Assembly: GCF_000720765.1 (NCBI RefSeq)
Contig: NZ_JODC01000017.1
Coordinates: 124,001-188,000, forward strand
Length of the DNA: 64,000 nt
Reading direction: 5' to 3'
Source of the DNA: Streptomyces sp. NRRL S-646
Lineage (GTDB): Bacteria; Actinomycetota; Actinomycetes; Streptomycetales; Streptomycetaceae
Every line of letters begins with the position of its first letter. Position 1 is the first letter of the stretch. Positions 34,209 through 43,535 of the stretch are shown here, one piece after another. Under the pieces are notes generated by a model. The model saw nothing but the letters and a program-made list of their open reading frames with translations, did no database searches and was not told where the DNA came from. The translations under genes were made by a program, and so were the position numbers.

Positions 34209-36425
34209 TCAGTCCGTCTCCTGGAAGTCGGCCATCCACGTGCCCGAAGCGGTGCCCGGTTCGTCGATGCTGGACAGCGAGAGCTCCAAGTCGTTCCTGA
34301 TCGCCTCACGTTCATGCCTGCTGCCCGCCGATGCCAGCATGCACCGGGAGACGGCATAGTGCTGGAGCAGATCGATGAACGATGCAAGACTGCCGGCGAT
34401 CAACTCGGCTTGGCCGCCTCCTTCTTCGGAGTTCCCCTCTTCATCGAGGCCGTCATCCTCCAGGTCCTCGAATTCGTCTTCGTCGTCGTAGTCGTAGTCG
34501 GCATTGCTCGAAAGGCCATCGGAGAGCAGAAAGACCCGGCCCGTGGAACCGTGGAGAACAACCTCTCCGCCGCCCCACACACCCAGCCTGTAGTACGTCC
34601 CCTGCAGGACACCGGCGGGGAGACTTTCGGTATCCAGCTGAGGCAAGCCGTGTTCGTCCAGAGCCGCAAGCATCATCTCGACGCCTTCGAAAGCAGGCAG
34701 GCCGACAACGGTGAGGAAACGGCGTGCCTCCGCATCTGTGAGACCGTCTGGAAGTCTCTCGGCAGGCAGGCGACGCACGACGCCCGGTTCGAAGAGGTCG
34801 GGGTCGTAGGTACCTCGGGGTGGTGCCGTTCTGTCCTGCAGAGCACAGACGAAGTTGCCGTCATCGAACATCGGCTCACCGTGAACTCTACTGAGCACAG
34901 GCGTTTCCTCGGAGCCGGTGGACTCGACAGCGAAGATGCCGCCGAGGCCGGTGACCACGGTGAGAGCGCCTACAGTTACCCGCTCAGAGAGAAAAGCAGC
35001 GCCCAAGGAGTCGTACTCGGTCAGGTCGACCCATGTGGGGGTGACATCACGGTCGGTGTCGGGCAGCCAGAGCGGCTCGTGCATTCCGGGCGCGGGCACA
35101 GAGCCTGGCCAGGGACCTGCAAGTGCCTCACCGCTCTCGGCATCCCATACGCGGTACCGCCGGTCCCAGTCACCCTGGGCGACCACTGCCGTTCGCCCGG
35201 GGCAGTAGTCATCGGGAGCAATGGTGAGACCGCTCAGTGGGCCGGGCCGGATGAAAGCGGCGCTCATGCCACCCGGTGGCCGCCAGTGTGCCCAGCGCAC
35301 CCGCCACGGAAGTTGCTGTCCGGAAGCAGCGATGTCGGTTGCAGTCTCCTGGTCGCCGCGCACTGTACTCATGAGGTGGAGCCAGGACGCCCATTCGCCC
35401 TGCGGCAGGGAATCGACGCCGGACATCCACAGATTGACCGCATCTCCAGCGGGGGAGTCGTAATCGATCCGGTAGCCGTCGTCGCAATGGGCTGCGTCGA
35501 TCAGGGCGACCTGGTCGAGGTGGGCCACGAGACGACCGGAGCGCTGTACGGAATCGAACTGGCCGGCCTGCACAGCGTGCATGGCCAGCCCCTGCGCCAG
35601 ATATCGGCCCGTTGCGTCTGACGGAGGCTGGCTCCGTAGCCACTCGACGAATGTCACGTTGACCGCATGAAGGACTTCGGGTTCAGTGCTGCGCCGGAAG
35701 GCTTCCGCGATGCGTTCGTCGCTGAAGGAGATCCGGTCGTCGGCATCTGTCTCGAGCAGGTTCCTTGCGGCCTGCAGGGCAGTGGTCACATCGACGGGTC
35801 GGCCCGTCTGTGATTCCAGGGCGTGGGCAAGTGCCCTCCAGACGGTCAGTGGGACATGGCGCACTTCGGCCAGAGCGAGGGCTCGCAACGCCTCGGTGGC
35901 AGCGTCGCCGAGCTGGTTCTCCGGCGCCTTCCTTTCCTTGGCCGACTGGAGGGTCACCACCCGGTTCCTGTGCCATCTCCTGACGTCGGGCAGGTCCCGT
36001 TCGATCAGGACCTTCACCTGGCCGGCCACGGCCAGGTCGACTGCGAAGCGGTGCACCATCCGATCAGGTTCAGAGGAGCGCCGGGTGCGGCCTGCGCGCT
36101 GGGCGTTGGCGATGACGACCAAGTTGCCCACGAAGGACGATTTTCGCAGAGCGTGACCCCAGTCGGCGCGGCGCTCATCTGGCACATTCAGCCCCGCTGC
36201 CCCCATGACTTCCGCGATGAGGTCTTCCGAGGTCAGGCCGGTGGCATCCAGGAAGATCGCGTGGGGAGCAGCCTCGTTCAGCCGGCGCAGTGTCCGGGTC
36301 CGCCCCGAGTCCGGGGGGCCGGCCAGTTCGGCGACTCCGCGAGTCTCGTCTCGCTGCCACTCCGTCAGTTCGGCCAGGGCCTGTTCCGGCGATACAGGTG
36401 ACGGGTTGGGCATCTCAGGACTCAT
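34209..36425 (-). CDS. SUKH-4 immunity protein with N-terminal NTPase/propeller region
   Basis: 738 aa. Residues ~30-200 contain a Walker A-like AGPPDSGRTRTLRRL and a Rossmann-like HAIFLDATGL, suggesting a STAND/AAA-type NTPase module. Residues ~390-520 hold WD-like strands (YRVWDAESGEALAGPWPG). The C-terminal ~190 residues (FLTVVGLPAFEG, GTYYRLGVWGGGEVVLHGSTGRVFLLSDG, then an acidic loop, and SLASFIDLLQHYAVSR) match the SUKH-4 immunity fold. It lies directly downstream of the polymorphic toxin with 56 bases between, the standard toxin-immunity order, so it should protect against the toxin's C-terminal deaminase. Confidence 0.83.
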   Translation of the reverse strand: MSPEMPNPSPVSPEQALAELTEWQRDETRGVAELAGPPDSGRTRTLRRLNEAAPHAIFLDATGLTSEDLIAEVMGAAGLNVPDERRADWGHALRKSSFVGNLVVIANAQRAGRTRRSSEPDRMVHRFAVDLAVAGQVKVLIERDLPDVRRWHRNRVVTLQSAKERKAPENQLGDAATEALRALALAEVRHVPLTVWRALAHALESQTGRPVDVTTALQAARNLLETDADDRISFSDERIAEAFRRSTEPEVLHAVNVTFVEWLRSQPPSDATGRYLAQGLAMHAVQAGQFDSVQRSGRLVAHLDQVALIDAAHCDDGYRIDYDSPAGDAVNLWMSGVDSLPQGEWASWLHLMSTVRGDQETATDIAASGQQLPWRVRWAHWRPPGGMSAAFIRPGPLSGLTIAPDDYCPGRTAVVAQGDWDRRYRVWDAESGEALAGPWPGSVPAPGMHEPLWLPDTDRDVTPTWVDLTEYDSLGAAFLSERVTVGALTVVTGLGGIFAVESTGSEETPVLSRVHGEPMFDDGNFVCALQDRTAPPRGTYDPDLFEPGVVRRLPAERLPDGLTDAEARRFLTVVGLPAFEGVEMMLAALDEHGLPQLDTESLPAGVLQGTYYRLGVWGGGEVVLHGSTGRVFLLSDGLSSNADYDYDDEDEFEDLEDDGLDEEGNSEEGGGQAELIAGSLASFIDLLQHYAVSRCMLASAGSRHEREAIRNDLELSLSSIDEPGTASGTWMADFQETD

Positions 36426-36481
36426 GGCTGACCCTGCTGACTTTCAGTGAGGTGTCTCGCATTACGGACATTGCGACCACT

Positions 36482-39400
36482 CTAGAGACTCGGGGCGATT
36501 GTCTTCCACAGGTCTCTGACCTTATTGACTCGTTCCTTGATCTCTTGGTCGCGTTCCTTCTCGGCGGGAGTGGACGGGAACGCATTCCCGATCTGGCGGT
36601 CGATGTCACTCTTCACCTGTTTGGGAAGGGGCTGTCTTGGGCCCAGGCCGAGTTCACCCCTGCGTTGTTCCTGTAGTTGCTTCCTCAGATCCGCTCGTTG
36701 TTCATCCACCGCCTGGTCGGCCCGGTAAGTGGTGCTGTAGTAGACCGGAACGCCGGCCAGTTGTTTGCCCAGCAGGTCCGAACAGTTGGCGCTCTTCAGT
36801 CCGCCCTTCTTGTCACCGCATGGCTCGCGTTCGGTGTACAAGGACGTGATCGTGTATTCGTGCCCGGTTTGCTTGTAAGCCTTGTTGACGTCGTCGATCC
36901 AGTCGGCGAGATGTCGTTCCGAGTGCAGTCCGGTAACGCCCTTCCGATTCGGAAACGAGGAGTCCGTCACATACTCGACCGTTCCGTCGTTCCGCTGGAT
37001 CTCCACGACTGCAAAATTGCGTTGGGTCAGATCCGGCTTGTGCTTCGTTGGGTTACCGAAACTCTCCATCAGGGCTCTGACGGGCTGGCCGATCCTCTTG
37101 TGCTTGGCCACGCCTTCGGATCCCTGGCCGTTGTCCATCGGATTGCTGTTCACGCCGTACTGTTCGTGAGCCGAGTGGCTGAGGCGGGCCAGTGTGGAGA
37201 TGACCAGCATTCTTTCGCCGCGGTTCAGGGACGAGAATCCCGGCAGAACCTTGTTCAGTCCTTCTGCTGTGAAGGTCCTGGGCCGGTCTGGAGACGTATT
37301 CGGGTCCTGGTCCTGGCCGGACGCAACTCGCAGGACATGGGCGAGCTGTCCGTTCTTCGCCCATTCCTGCAGCTGATGGTCGACCTCGTCGTGCTGCAAC
37401 CGGAATACAGGATTGGTTTCCCGAACTCTCACCTGTGCGTCGTCCGGCGGCAGGCCGCTCCGCAGGGTGGTGCTGTCACCTGGCTCACGTTCCAGGCGTG
37501 GATGTGAGTCGTCCGGATGAGGTTCGAAGCCTGCCTTCTTCTCCTTTGCCCCTGAACCGTCGCCGTCGTCCGACTCCTTGCCATCGCTGTCTTTGCCGTG
37601 CTGTTGCTGACCAGCCGGGTCGGCCGGTAGCCGCCGATCCCCACGATCCGTGGTGTCTGTTTCCGGGTTGGTCCTGGGGTCGTGCGGGGTGCCCGCCTCG
37701 GGCCGGGTGGGAGTCGTGGAGCTGCCCGGGGTGCCGTTGTCCGCGGGGTCGGGTGCGAGGTGGGCGGGCGACTGCCGCGGTTCCGGAGAGTCATCGGTCC
37801 GGGACGGACTCTGCGTCGTCGTCGGCTGCTCGGATGCCTTGTCGGGGATGTGGCTCTGCTCGTCGGGGTGGGTCGCCTCGTTCTGGTGCGACTGCTGGTG
37901 CGGGTTGGTCGGTGTCTCGGCCGGGGTCGGGCGGTTCTGTGCCGAGGGGGTCTCGCGGGACTGCTCCGGTTGTTGCTGACGGCCCGTGTTGCTGTCGTCC
38001 GGGGAAGGCTGTCGGCCTTCCGGAGTGTCCTGGGACGGCTTGTGGCCGTCATGCGTGCTGTCCCGTTCGGACGGGCTGTCGCTCTCGCCCTCGAGTCCGC
38101 CGTTCTCGTTTGCGCGCTCGCCGACCGTCGGGTCCGGCGCCGTGTTCTTCGGATCCGGCGACGTGTTGGGTTCTGCCGTCGACGGCTTAGTGGGGTCCGC
38201 GTTGTTCGATGCGTCTGGTGTCGCCTGGTCCGCCGACTTGGGGGAGTTGTCCCCTGATTCGGTGTCGTCGCCCTGCTTCGGGGTGTCGCCCGAGACGTCG
38301 TTCTGGGCGTTCTGGCCGTTCTCCGGTTGCTCGTTGCTCTCGGAGTTCTCCGGCTGGGACGCGTCGTTGGTCTCGGCCTGCGTCGCGTCGTCGTGGCTCT
38401 CGGAGTCCTGCGTGTGGGGCTGCGAGGTGTCTATCGGGTGGCCGTTGGCGTCCAACGGGATGTGCCAGACGTGGGTGGCCTGGTCGATGTGGAGGGGAGC
38501 GTGGCTGACCTCTCCGCTCTGGGTGTCGACCCAGACGATGTTGCCGTTGTGATTGACGACGTTGAAGGCGTGGCCGCCGCCACCGGGCCAGTCGACCTGG
38601 ACGATCGCCGCGGAGCCGGGGCCGGCCTGCTGAAGGGTGGAGGCGATGTTGTTGGCGGTGTCGGGGTTGTTGCCCGGGCCGGCGTAGGTGTGGGCGGCAC
38701 CGGCCCAGCGGATCTGGTTGTCGTTCGCGTTGTGCTCGGGGGACCAGAGGTTCGGCTTGCCATGTTCGTCGAGGTCGAGCGTGCGCGGTGCCGAGACCTG
38801 GGGATTGCCGTACCAGGTCTCCAGAAACGACCGGGAGCAGTCCGCGCAGTTGTTGCTGCGGCCGGGGACGGTGCTGCCGCCGTCGTTCTGCAGCTGGGAC
38901 CAGTTGCCGAACGGGTCCGGGTGGCGCTGCGGGGTGCCGTCCTCGTTGCGCGGGACGGCGTTGTCCAGCGCTTGCTGGTCGGCGGGGTCGGGTTCGGTGA
39001 GGCCGCCCGGGTAGTGGTCCAGGTCGGAGCGGATGTCCTGCAGGCTGTCCTGCTGCGGGTGTTGCTGGTGACTGGGGTCGCCGGGCGTGGCCTGGGGCGA
39101 GCCCGGCGCATGGGGCGTGGCACTTCCCGACGCATGGGACGGCGACGCCGAGGCGCCCGGGACGCGGATGGGAGTGTGGACCGGGACCGGGGTCACCTGG
39201 TGCTGCTGTTGCTGGGGGTTGTTCGGCGCGGTGTTCTGCGACGGCCCGTTGGGGTGTGCGGCCGGCTGCTGCGGGGCGTTGGGGGTGTTCGGGGTGTTCG
39301 GCGTGCCACCCGCCGGCTGCGACGGCCTGTTGGGAGTCGAGCCGGTGCCGGTGTTCGACCCCGGCTGGTTCTGGGTGCCGGACGTACCGGGTGTGCCCTG

Positions 39401-41767
39401 CGTGGTGGGGCTGTTGCCCGACGAGCTCGTACGGCCGCTCGGCGTCGACGAGTTCGAGGTGCCGTCGCTCGGTGTCGAGTTGCGGTCCGAACCGGAGCCG
39501 GTCGATGTGGAGGGCGTCGACGTGGAGGTGCCGGTGGACGGCGAGGTGGTCCTCGGGGTCGACGACGGGTTCTGGTTCGAGGTGCCGGTGTTCGAGTTCT
39601 GGCCCGGGATGTTGGTACGAGTGCTGCCGGTCGGGTCCGTGGTGCTGCGGGGCGTGGTGCTGTCGCCGGGCCTCGTGCCGGGGGTGTTGCGAGGCGTGGT
39701 GCCGTCGCCCGGCGTGGTGTTGCGGGGCGTGGTGCCGTCGCCCGGCCTGGTACCAGGGGTGTCGCGGGAGGTCGTACCGTCGCCCGGCGTGCTCCTCGGC
39801 GTCGTACCGTCACCCGGCGTCGAGCTCCCGGGCGTGCGCTGGGTCGGTATCCGTCCGTCCGGCGTGCCAGGAGTCCGCCCGTCCGAAGGGCCAGGAGTAC
39901 GGCCGTCCGGAGTACCGGGAACGCGCCCGTCACCCGTACCGGAAACACGGATCCCCGCTCCACCGGCAACGCGACCATCCGCCGTCGCTGATGCCGACGC
40001 GGTCGTGGTGCTCCGCGGCGTCGAAGGCGACGTCGGACTCGGCGTGGAGGCCGGCCCCGACCCCGTGGGGGACGTCGTACCGGACGTTGTGGCTGAAGTG
40101 GTCCTCGCCGCCGCGGAGTTGGGCGTAGGACTGCTAGGGCTCCCCCCGGACGACGTGCTGCTGCCGGACGTGCCCCCGCTGTGATGCGAGCCGCCGCCCA
40201 TCCCACCCGCCGTAGAGGGCGCCACGGGCGACGTAGGCATGCCGGACCCACCGTCGGCCCGGCCCCCGCCCCCGCCGCTGGAGGACGGATCACCGGTCGT
40301 CGGAGAGGGTGTGGGCGCCGCGTTGGTGTGGGTGGGGGTGCTGGCGGCCAGGCTGTCGATGTTGGTGCTTATTCCGCCGTGGCCGCCCGTCGACGGCGAC
40401 GGAGAAGTCCCCCCTGACGGAGCGGAGGCCGACACGGAATGCACGGTCGGCGAGGCAATGCCGGACACCGGAGAGCCGCCGCCGGAGTGGGACGGACCGG
40501 AGGCACTCGGACCGTCGGACGCGCCCCCGGAGTCCGAGCCACCGGACGACGCTCCGCTGGGCGAGGGATCGTCGAAGTCGGACAGCGTCGGACCCGAGTG
40601 GGAGAGCGTCGGCCTCGACGCCCCGGAGTCGGCCCCGGCCCCCGAGTCGGAGCCCGATCCGGAGTCCGAGCCCGGCCCCGCTCCGAGATCCGGCGCGCCG
40701 ATGCCGTTGCCGCCGGTGTCGGCGGATATGCCGCCGCCGATGTTCACTCCGGTGTTGCTGCCCGCCCGGGTCGACGCCGAGGAATCAGACCCCGACGAGT
40801 CGGAGCCGTTGGAGTGGGAGCTGGAGTCGGAGCTGGACGAAGACGAGTCGGAGGAGGAACTGGAGGACGAATCGGAAGACGAATCTGAACTCCCCTCACC
40901 GTCCGATGAGTTGGAGCCCCTGTCACCGTCGGAAGCGTTGGAGTCCCCGTCGCCATCGGACGAGTCGGAGTCGCCGTCTCCATCCCCGTGCCCGCCCTCA
41001 GAACCCCCGCCATGACCGTCGATCCGGCTGTCGATGGCATGGTGCGCGCGGTGCCCGGCCTTCTCGCCCAGGCTGTCGCGGACGCCCTCGGCGAGGGTCT
41101 GCGGGGTCTGCTTGATGGCGTCCCAGGCGCTGTCGGCGCCGGCCTTGACGGTCGCGCCGAGGTCGTAGCCCTCCTGGGCGCCGAAGCCGACGTTCACCGT
41201 CTGGCGGATCAGGTCGGTGATGATCGCCTCGATCATCGAGATCGCGGGCTCCTTCATCGCCTCGACGATCGCGTTGAGCAGCGCCTCCTTGAGCTCGTCG
41301 AGGAGGCGGCGCACGATCAGCCGGGTGACCTGGGTCGCCCCCAGCGCGCCGACCTCGGAGAGGCCGAAGGTGAAGGGCGCGGCGGCCTGGGCGGCGGCGA
41401 TCTCGATGGCCAGGGCGATCAGCTGGGCGATCACCGCCCACTTCGCGAGCTCGACGATGTAGGCGCAGGCCTCCATCACGTTCGCGATGAGGTAGGCGGC
41501 CTGGGCGGCGTTGCCCAGGTAGCCGTCGCCGCCTCCGCCGTCGAACTTCTTGTAGGTCTTCGTGAACGCGTCGATCGACTCGCCGGCGTTGTGCGCGACC
41601 ACCTGGCCGGCGCTGAGGTTCGCCGTGGTGTGCAGCTCGGTGACGTCGTCGCCGAACTTCCGCCACAGCTTGGCCGAGTCCTTGAGTTTGTCCTCGTCCG
41701 CCGTCGGCCAGTTGTAGCCGAGCATCTCGAGAACCCACTCGAGCTCGTCCGGCAGCATCATCGACAC
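36482..41767 (-). CDS. ESX polymorphic toxin: CpnT-like core, Tox-PL domain and C-terminal deaminase
   Basis: 1761 aa. (1) Residues ~1-240: CpnT-like export/membrane core (LPDELEWVLEMLGYNWPTAD; hydrophobic region at ~110-150). (2) ~255-900: low-complexity stalk, first Ser/Asp/Gly then Thr/Pro/Gly repeats such as PGDGTTPR. (3) ~940-1100: papain-like Tox-PL fold with C974 (NNCADC), H1066 (GGGGHAF) and D1081 (WVDTQSG). (4) Asp/Glu/Asn/Gln-rich linker. (5) ~1480-1761: deaminase with HSE (H1615, E1617) and EPC...C (C1650, C1662) for zinc. The domain order fits a toxin whose Tox-PL may cleave or modify and whose deaminase attacks nucleic acid or nucleotides. The GTG at 41767 is chosen to match the paralog start; RBS GGGGGTG. 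Confidence 0.9.
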   Translation of the reverse strand: MSMMLPDELEWVLEMLGYNWPTADEDKLKDSAKLWRKFGDDVTELHTTANLSAGQVVAHNAGESIDAFTKTYKKFDGGGGDGYLGNAAQAAYLIANVMEACAYIVELAKWAVIAQLIALAIEIAAAQAAAPFTFGLSEVGALGATQVTRLIVRRLLDELKEALLNAIVEAMKEPAISMIEAIITDLIRQTVNVGFGAQEGYDLGATVKAGADSAWDAIKQTPQTLAEGVRDSLGEKAGHRAHHAIDSRIDGHGGGSEGGHGDGDGDSDSSDGDGDSNASDGDRGSNSSDGEGSSDSSSDSSSSSSSDSSSSSSDSSSHSNGSDSSGSDSSASTRAGSNTGVNIGGGISADTGGNGIGAPDLGAGPGSDSGSGSDSGAGADSGASRPTLSHSGPTLSDFDDPSPSGASSGGSDSGGASDGPSASGPSHSGGGSPVSGIASPTVHSVSASAPSGGTSPSPSTGGHGGISTNIDSLAASTPTHTNAAPTPSPTTGDPSSSGGGGGRADGGSGMPTSPVAPSTAGGMGGGSHHSGGTSGSSTSSGGSPSSPTPNSAAARTTSATTSGTTSPTGSGPASTPSPTSPSTPRSTTTASASATADGRVAGGAGIRVSGTGDGRVPGTPDGRTPGPSDGRTPGTPDGRIPTQRTPGSSTPGDGTTPRSTPGDGTTSRDTPGTRPGDGTTPRNTTPGDGTTPRNTPGTRPGDSTTPRSTTDPTGSTRTNIPGQNSNTGTSNQNPSSTPRTTSPSTGTSTSTPSTSTGSGSDRNSTPSDGTSNSSTPSGRTSSSGNSPTTQGTPGTSGTQNQPGSNTGTGSTPNRPSQPAGGTPNTPNTPNAPQQPAAHPNGPSQNTAPNNPQQQQHQVTPVPVHTPIRVPGASASPSHASGSATPHAPGSPQATPGDPSHQQHPQQDSLQDIRSDLDHYPGGLTEPDPADQQALDNAVPRNEDGTPQRHPDPFGNWSQLQNDGGSTVPGRSNNCADCSRSFLETWYGNPQVSAPRTLDLDEHGKPNLWSPEHNANDNQIRWAGAAHTYAGPGNNPDTANNIASTLQQAGPGSAAIVQVDWPGGGGHAFNVVNHNGNIVWVDTQSGEVSHAPLHIDQATHVWHIPLDANGHPIDTSQPHTQDSESHDDATQAETNDASQPENSESNEQPENGQNAQNDVSGDTPKQGDDTESGDNSPKSADQATPDASNNADPTKPSTAEPNTSPDPKNTAPDPTVGERANENGGLEGESDSPSERDSTHDGHKPSQDTPEGRQPSPDDSNTGRQQQPEQSRETPSAQNRPTPAETPTNPHQQSHQNEATHPDEQSHIPDKASEQPTTTQSPSRTDDSPEPRQSPAHLAPDPADNGTPGSSTTPTRPEAGTPHDPRTNPETDTTDRGDRRLPADPAGQQQHGKDSDGKESDDGDGSGAKEKKAGFEPHPDDSHPRLEREPGDSTTLRSGLPPDDAQVRVRETNPVFRLQHDEVDHQLQEWAKNGQLAHVLRVASGQDQDPNTSPDRPRTFTAEGLNKVLPGFSSLNRGERMLVISTLARLSHSAHEQYGVNSNPMDNGQGSEGVAKHKRIGQPVRALMESFGNPTKHKPDLTQRNFAVVEIQRNDGTVEYVTDSSFPNRKGVTGLHSERHLADWIDDVNKAYKQTGHEYTITSLYTEREPCGDKKGGLKSANCSDLLGKQLAGVPVYYSTTYRADQAVDEQRADLRKQLQEQRRGELGLGPRQPLPKQVKSDIDRQIGNAFPSTPAEKERDQEIKERVNKVRDLWKTIAPSL
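39641..39960 (-). repeat. Repeats encoding the Thr/Pro/Gly toxin stalk
   Basis: Degenerate tandem units encoding PGDGTT(P/S)R and PDGR(T/I)P motifs inside the toxin gene. They separate core from toxic domains and are likely to vary in number between strains. Confidence 0.7.
40780..40995 (-). repeat. Ser/Asp-rich low-complexity coding region of the toxin
   Basis: Codons for Ser, Asp, Gly and a few Asn and Glu in short runs (SDSSDGDGDS, SSDSSSDSS). It follows the membrane core and looks like an extended linker. Confidence 0.7.
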
Positions 41768-41936
41768 AGCAGAAAGCACCCCCGTCAGACGACACGGCCG
41801 TACAACTCCCTCATCCGTCAAGGGAAGTCACGCAGGAGTACAGCCGTTCGCAAAGTTTACGGACTCACCCACCCGCAACTTCAGGGTGTTGCTGTCACAA
41901 AACCGTTGCAGGTCCTACGGCGCAGCACGGACCAGC

Positions 41937-42443
41937 TCAGACCTTGGTGAAGCACAAGGTGTAGCCGCTTGTCCGGCGGTGGTACTGGATGCCGTAGTCG
42001 TACTCGGAGCCGCAGTCCATGTTCGCGCCAGGGACCATCTCACCCAGTTTGTACTCGGCCTCGGGAGAGCCGCAGTCGACGACCGTCGTCACCGGTTCGC
42101 CCTTGGGATCCTTGACCTTGACGCAGTCGCCGATCTCGGGGTCGTGAGCCGCGGCGGACGCGGACGCCGAAGCCTCCGCCCTCGCCTTGCCGCCCGTGGG
42201 GCTGGTGTTGTAGTCCCAGACGTAGTAGCCAACGCCACCGAAGAGCACGACGACCATGGCGATGGCCTTCGCAACCCGCAACGGCCCGCCCGGCTGCGGG
42301 CGTTGAGGTCCACGCTGAGGCGGCTGAGGTTGCGGCTGCTGCGGGTATCCGTACGGAGCCTGCGGCTGCTGCGGGTATCCGTACGGCTGCTGCGGCTGCC
42401 CGTACGGCTGCTGGTTCGGGTACTGCGGAGGAGGCGTCGACAT
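41937..42443 (-). CDS. Membrane-anchored LppU/SCO3897-like protein
   Basis: 168 aa. The cytosolic N-terminus (~53 residues) is Pro/Gln/Tyr/Gly-rich with repeats of PYGYPQQPQ, then one transmembrane helix (IAMVVVLFGGVGYYVWD), then a small outer domain with IGDCVKVKD, VVDCGSPEA, NMDCGSEYD and LCFTKV. The four cysteines suggest two disulfides, as in the LppU/DUF3558-like small outer domain found in many Streptomyces proteins. The gene lies upstream of the toxin gene on the same strand, 169 bases away. Confidence 0.8.
   Translation of the reverse strand: MSTPPPQYPNQQPYGQPQQPYGYPQQPQAPYGYPQQPQPQPPQRGPQRPQPGGPLRVAKAIAMVVVLFGGVGYYVWDYNTSPTGGKARAEASASASAAAHDPEIGDCVKVKDPKGEPVTTVVDCGSPEAEYKLGEMVPGANMDCGSEYDYGIQYHRRTSGYTLCFTKV
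42331..42386. repeat. 26-bp direct repeat inside the Pro/Gln coding region
   Basis: Two identical 26-bp copies (42331-42356 and 42361-42386), 30 bp apart, encode the PYGYPQQPQ motif. A coding repeat prone to slippage. Confidence 0.8.
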
Positions 42444-42731
42444 GCCTGGGGGACCCCGTGGTTGACTGCGTGGCTGACTGAACGAACAGAGTTCGACGAG
42501 AAGTTGACCGGCGAGGGCCGTCCTCCGGCGCTCCGGTCATACAAAGTCGCTGAGCAGGAACGATACCCCGGCTCCCGCCGGCCCCACGCCGATCATGCCG
42601 CGTGCTCCTGCCGTCGTCGGACGCGAAGGTGCCCTCGCAGCGGACGGGACCGGTGGGGGGCAGCATGGCGTCCGTAAGTGACGGGGGATACTTCGGGTGT
42701 CCGTGAGACGAGGGCAGCGAGGAGACGCGAC

Positions 42732-43160
42732 ATGACCGGCCGACCGGAGAACTCACCCGACCCGCAGGGCACTTCGACGGACCGCGGTGTTCTGGACGAG
42801 GCGCTCGAACCGGAACAGATTCGTTCGCTGAACTCGGCCCTGCGCAAGCTGACCGAGACCGAAGGCGTCAGCAGTGACCTGCAGGATGCGGCGAAGAAGC
42901 TGCTCTCCGGCCGCCTGCCCCTGCGTGACGCCCTGGACGACCCCGGGGTGGCGCACGCCCTGGGCGGTGGCATGGCCTCCTTGCGCGGCCAGTGGGAGTC
43001 GCTCTCGGACGAGGAGCGCGACCGGATCAGGCACGGCGAGCCGCTGACGGACGCGGACCCCTCCTCGGAGCCGTCCGAGCCGAAGCGTCCGCTGGGCGAG
43101 GCCTCGCGCTCGGGGAAGCGGAACCAGGGCCGGCACAGCGGCGGATTCTCGCTGTACTGA
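42732..43160 (+). CDS. Small helical protein next to toxin genes (family 1, copy B)
   Basis: 142 aa. Shares with the 31809-32198 protein the core IRSLNSALRKLTETEGVSSD ... LQDAAKKLLSGRLPLRDALDDPG, then diverges into an acidic and a basic tail. No signal peptide or catalytic motif. A GAGGAGACGCG site precedes the ATG. It lies divergently from the 41937-42443/toxin block and convergent with the immunity genes, and is a candidate toxin chaperone. Confidence 0.78.
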   Translation: MTGRPENSPDPQGTSTDRGVLDEALEPEQIRSLNSALRKLTETEGVSSDLQDAAKKLLSGRLPLRDALDDPGVAHALGGGMASLRGQWESLSDEERDRIRHGEPLTDADPSSEPSEPKRPLGEASRSGKRNQGRHSGGFSLY

Positions 43161-43177
43161 TCACTGCTCGCCGCTGG

Positions 43178-43480
43178 TCACTGGCGTTGCCGGCGGTACA
43201 GCGCGATGGCCGCCTCGGTCGGGTAGTTGGGGACGGTGACGGTCTCGCCGGTCTCCTTCGAGACGACGATCTTGCTGCCGCCGGGCGGGGCGGGCTGTGG
43301 CCGGCCGGCGGCGTCCGTGACCGGCGGGAACACCGCGTACACCAGGTAGCCGATGTCGAATTCCTCGACGCGCAGCTCGGCGGGGGTGCCGTCCGGCAGC
43401 TTGGGCTCCGCGTAGCGGTCGCGGACGATCTCGACGGCCTGCTCGGGGGTGGTCGGCGGGGCCGGGTTGTCGGAGGTCAC
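43178..43480 (-). CDS. Imm35/YrhB-like immunity protein
   Basis: 100 aa. PEQAVEIVRDRY, a strand pair ELRVEEFDIGYLVYAVFPP, then GGSKIVVSKETGETVTVPN and AAIALYRRQR match the compact alpha+beta plan of YrhB and Imm35 proteins, which accompany polymorphic toxins. The GTG at 43480 follows a GAGGAGAGAA site. It lies just downstream of the SUKH-4/deaminase-like gene on the same strand, making a two-gene immunity cluster. Confidence 0.7.
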   Translation of the reverse strand: MTSDNPAPPTTPEQAVEIVRDRYAEPKLPDGTPAELRVEEFDIGYLVYAVFPPVTDAAGRPQPAPPGGSKIVVSKETGETVTVPNYPTEAAIALYRRQRQ

Positions 43481-43535
43481 GGGTTCTCTCCTCGTTTCGC
43501 TCGGTGGGGAATTCCAGAGGGCCGACCGGAACCGG

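Noticed and set aside
39641..39960. Short repeats that could suggest a CRISPR array
   Set aside because: They are in-frame coding repeats for PGDGTTPR-type stalk units of varying length with no unique spacers.
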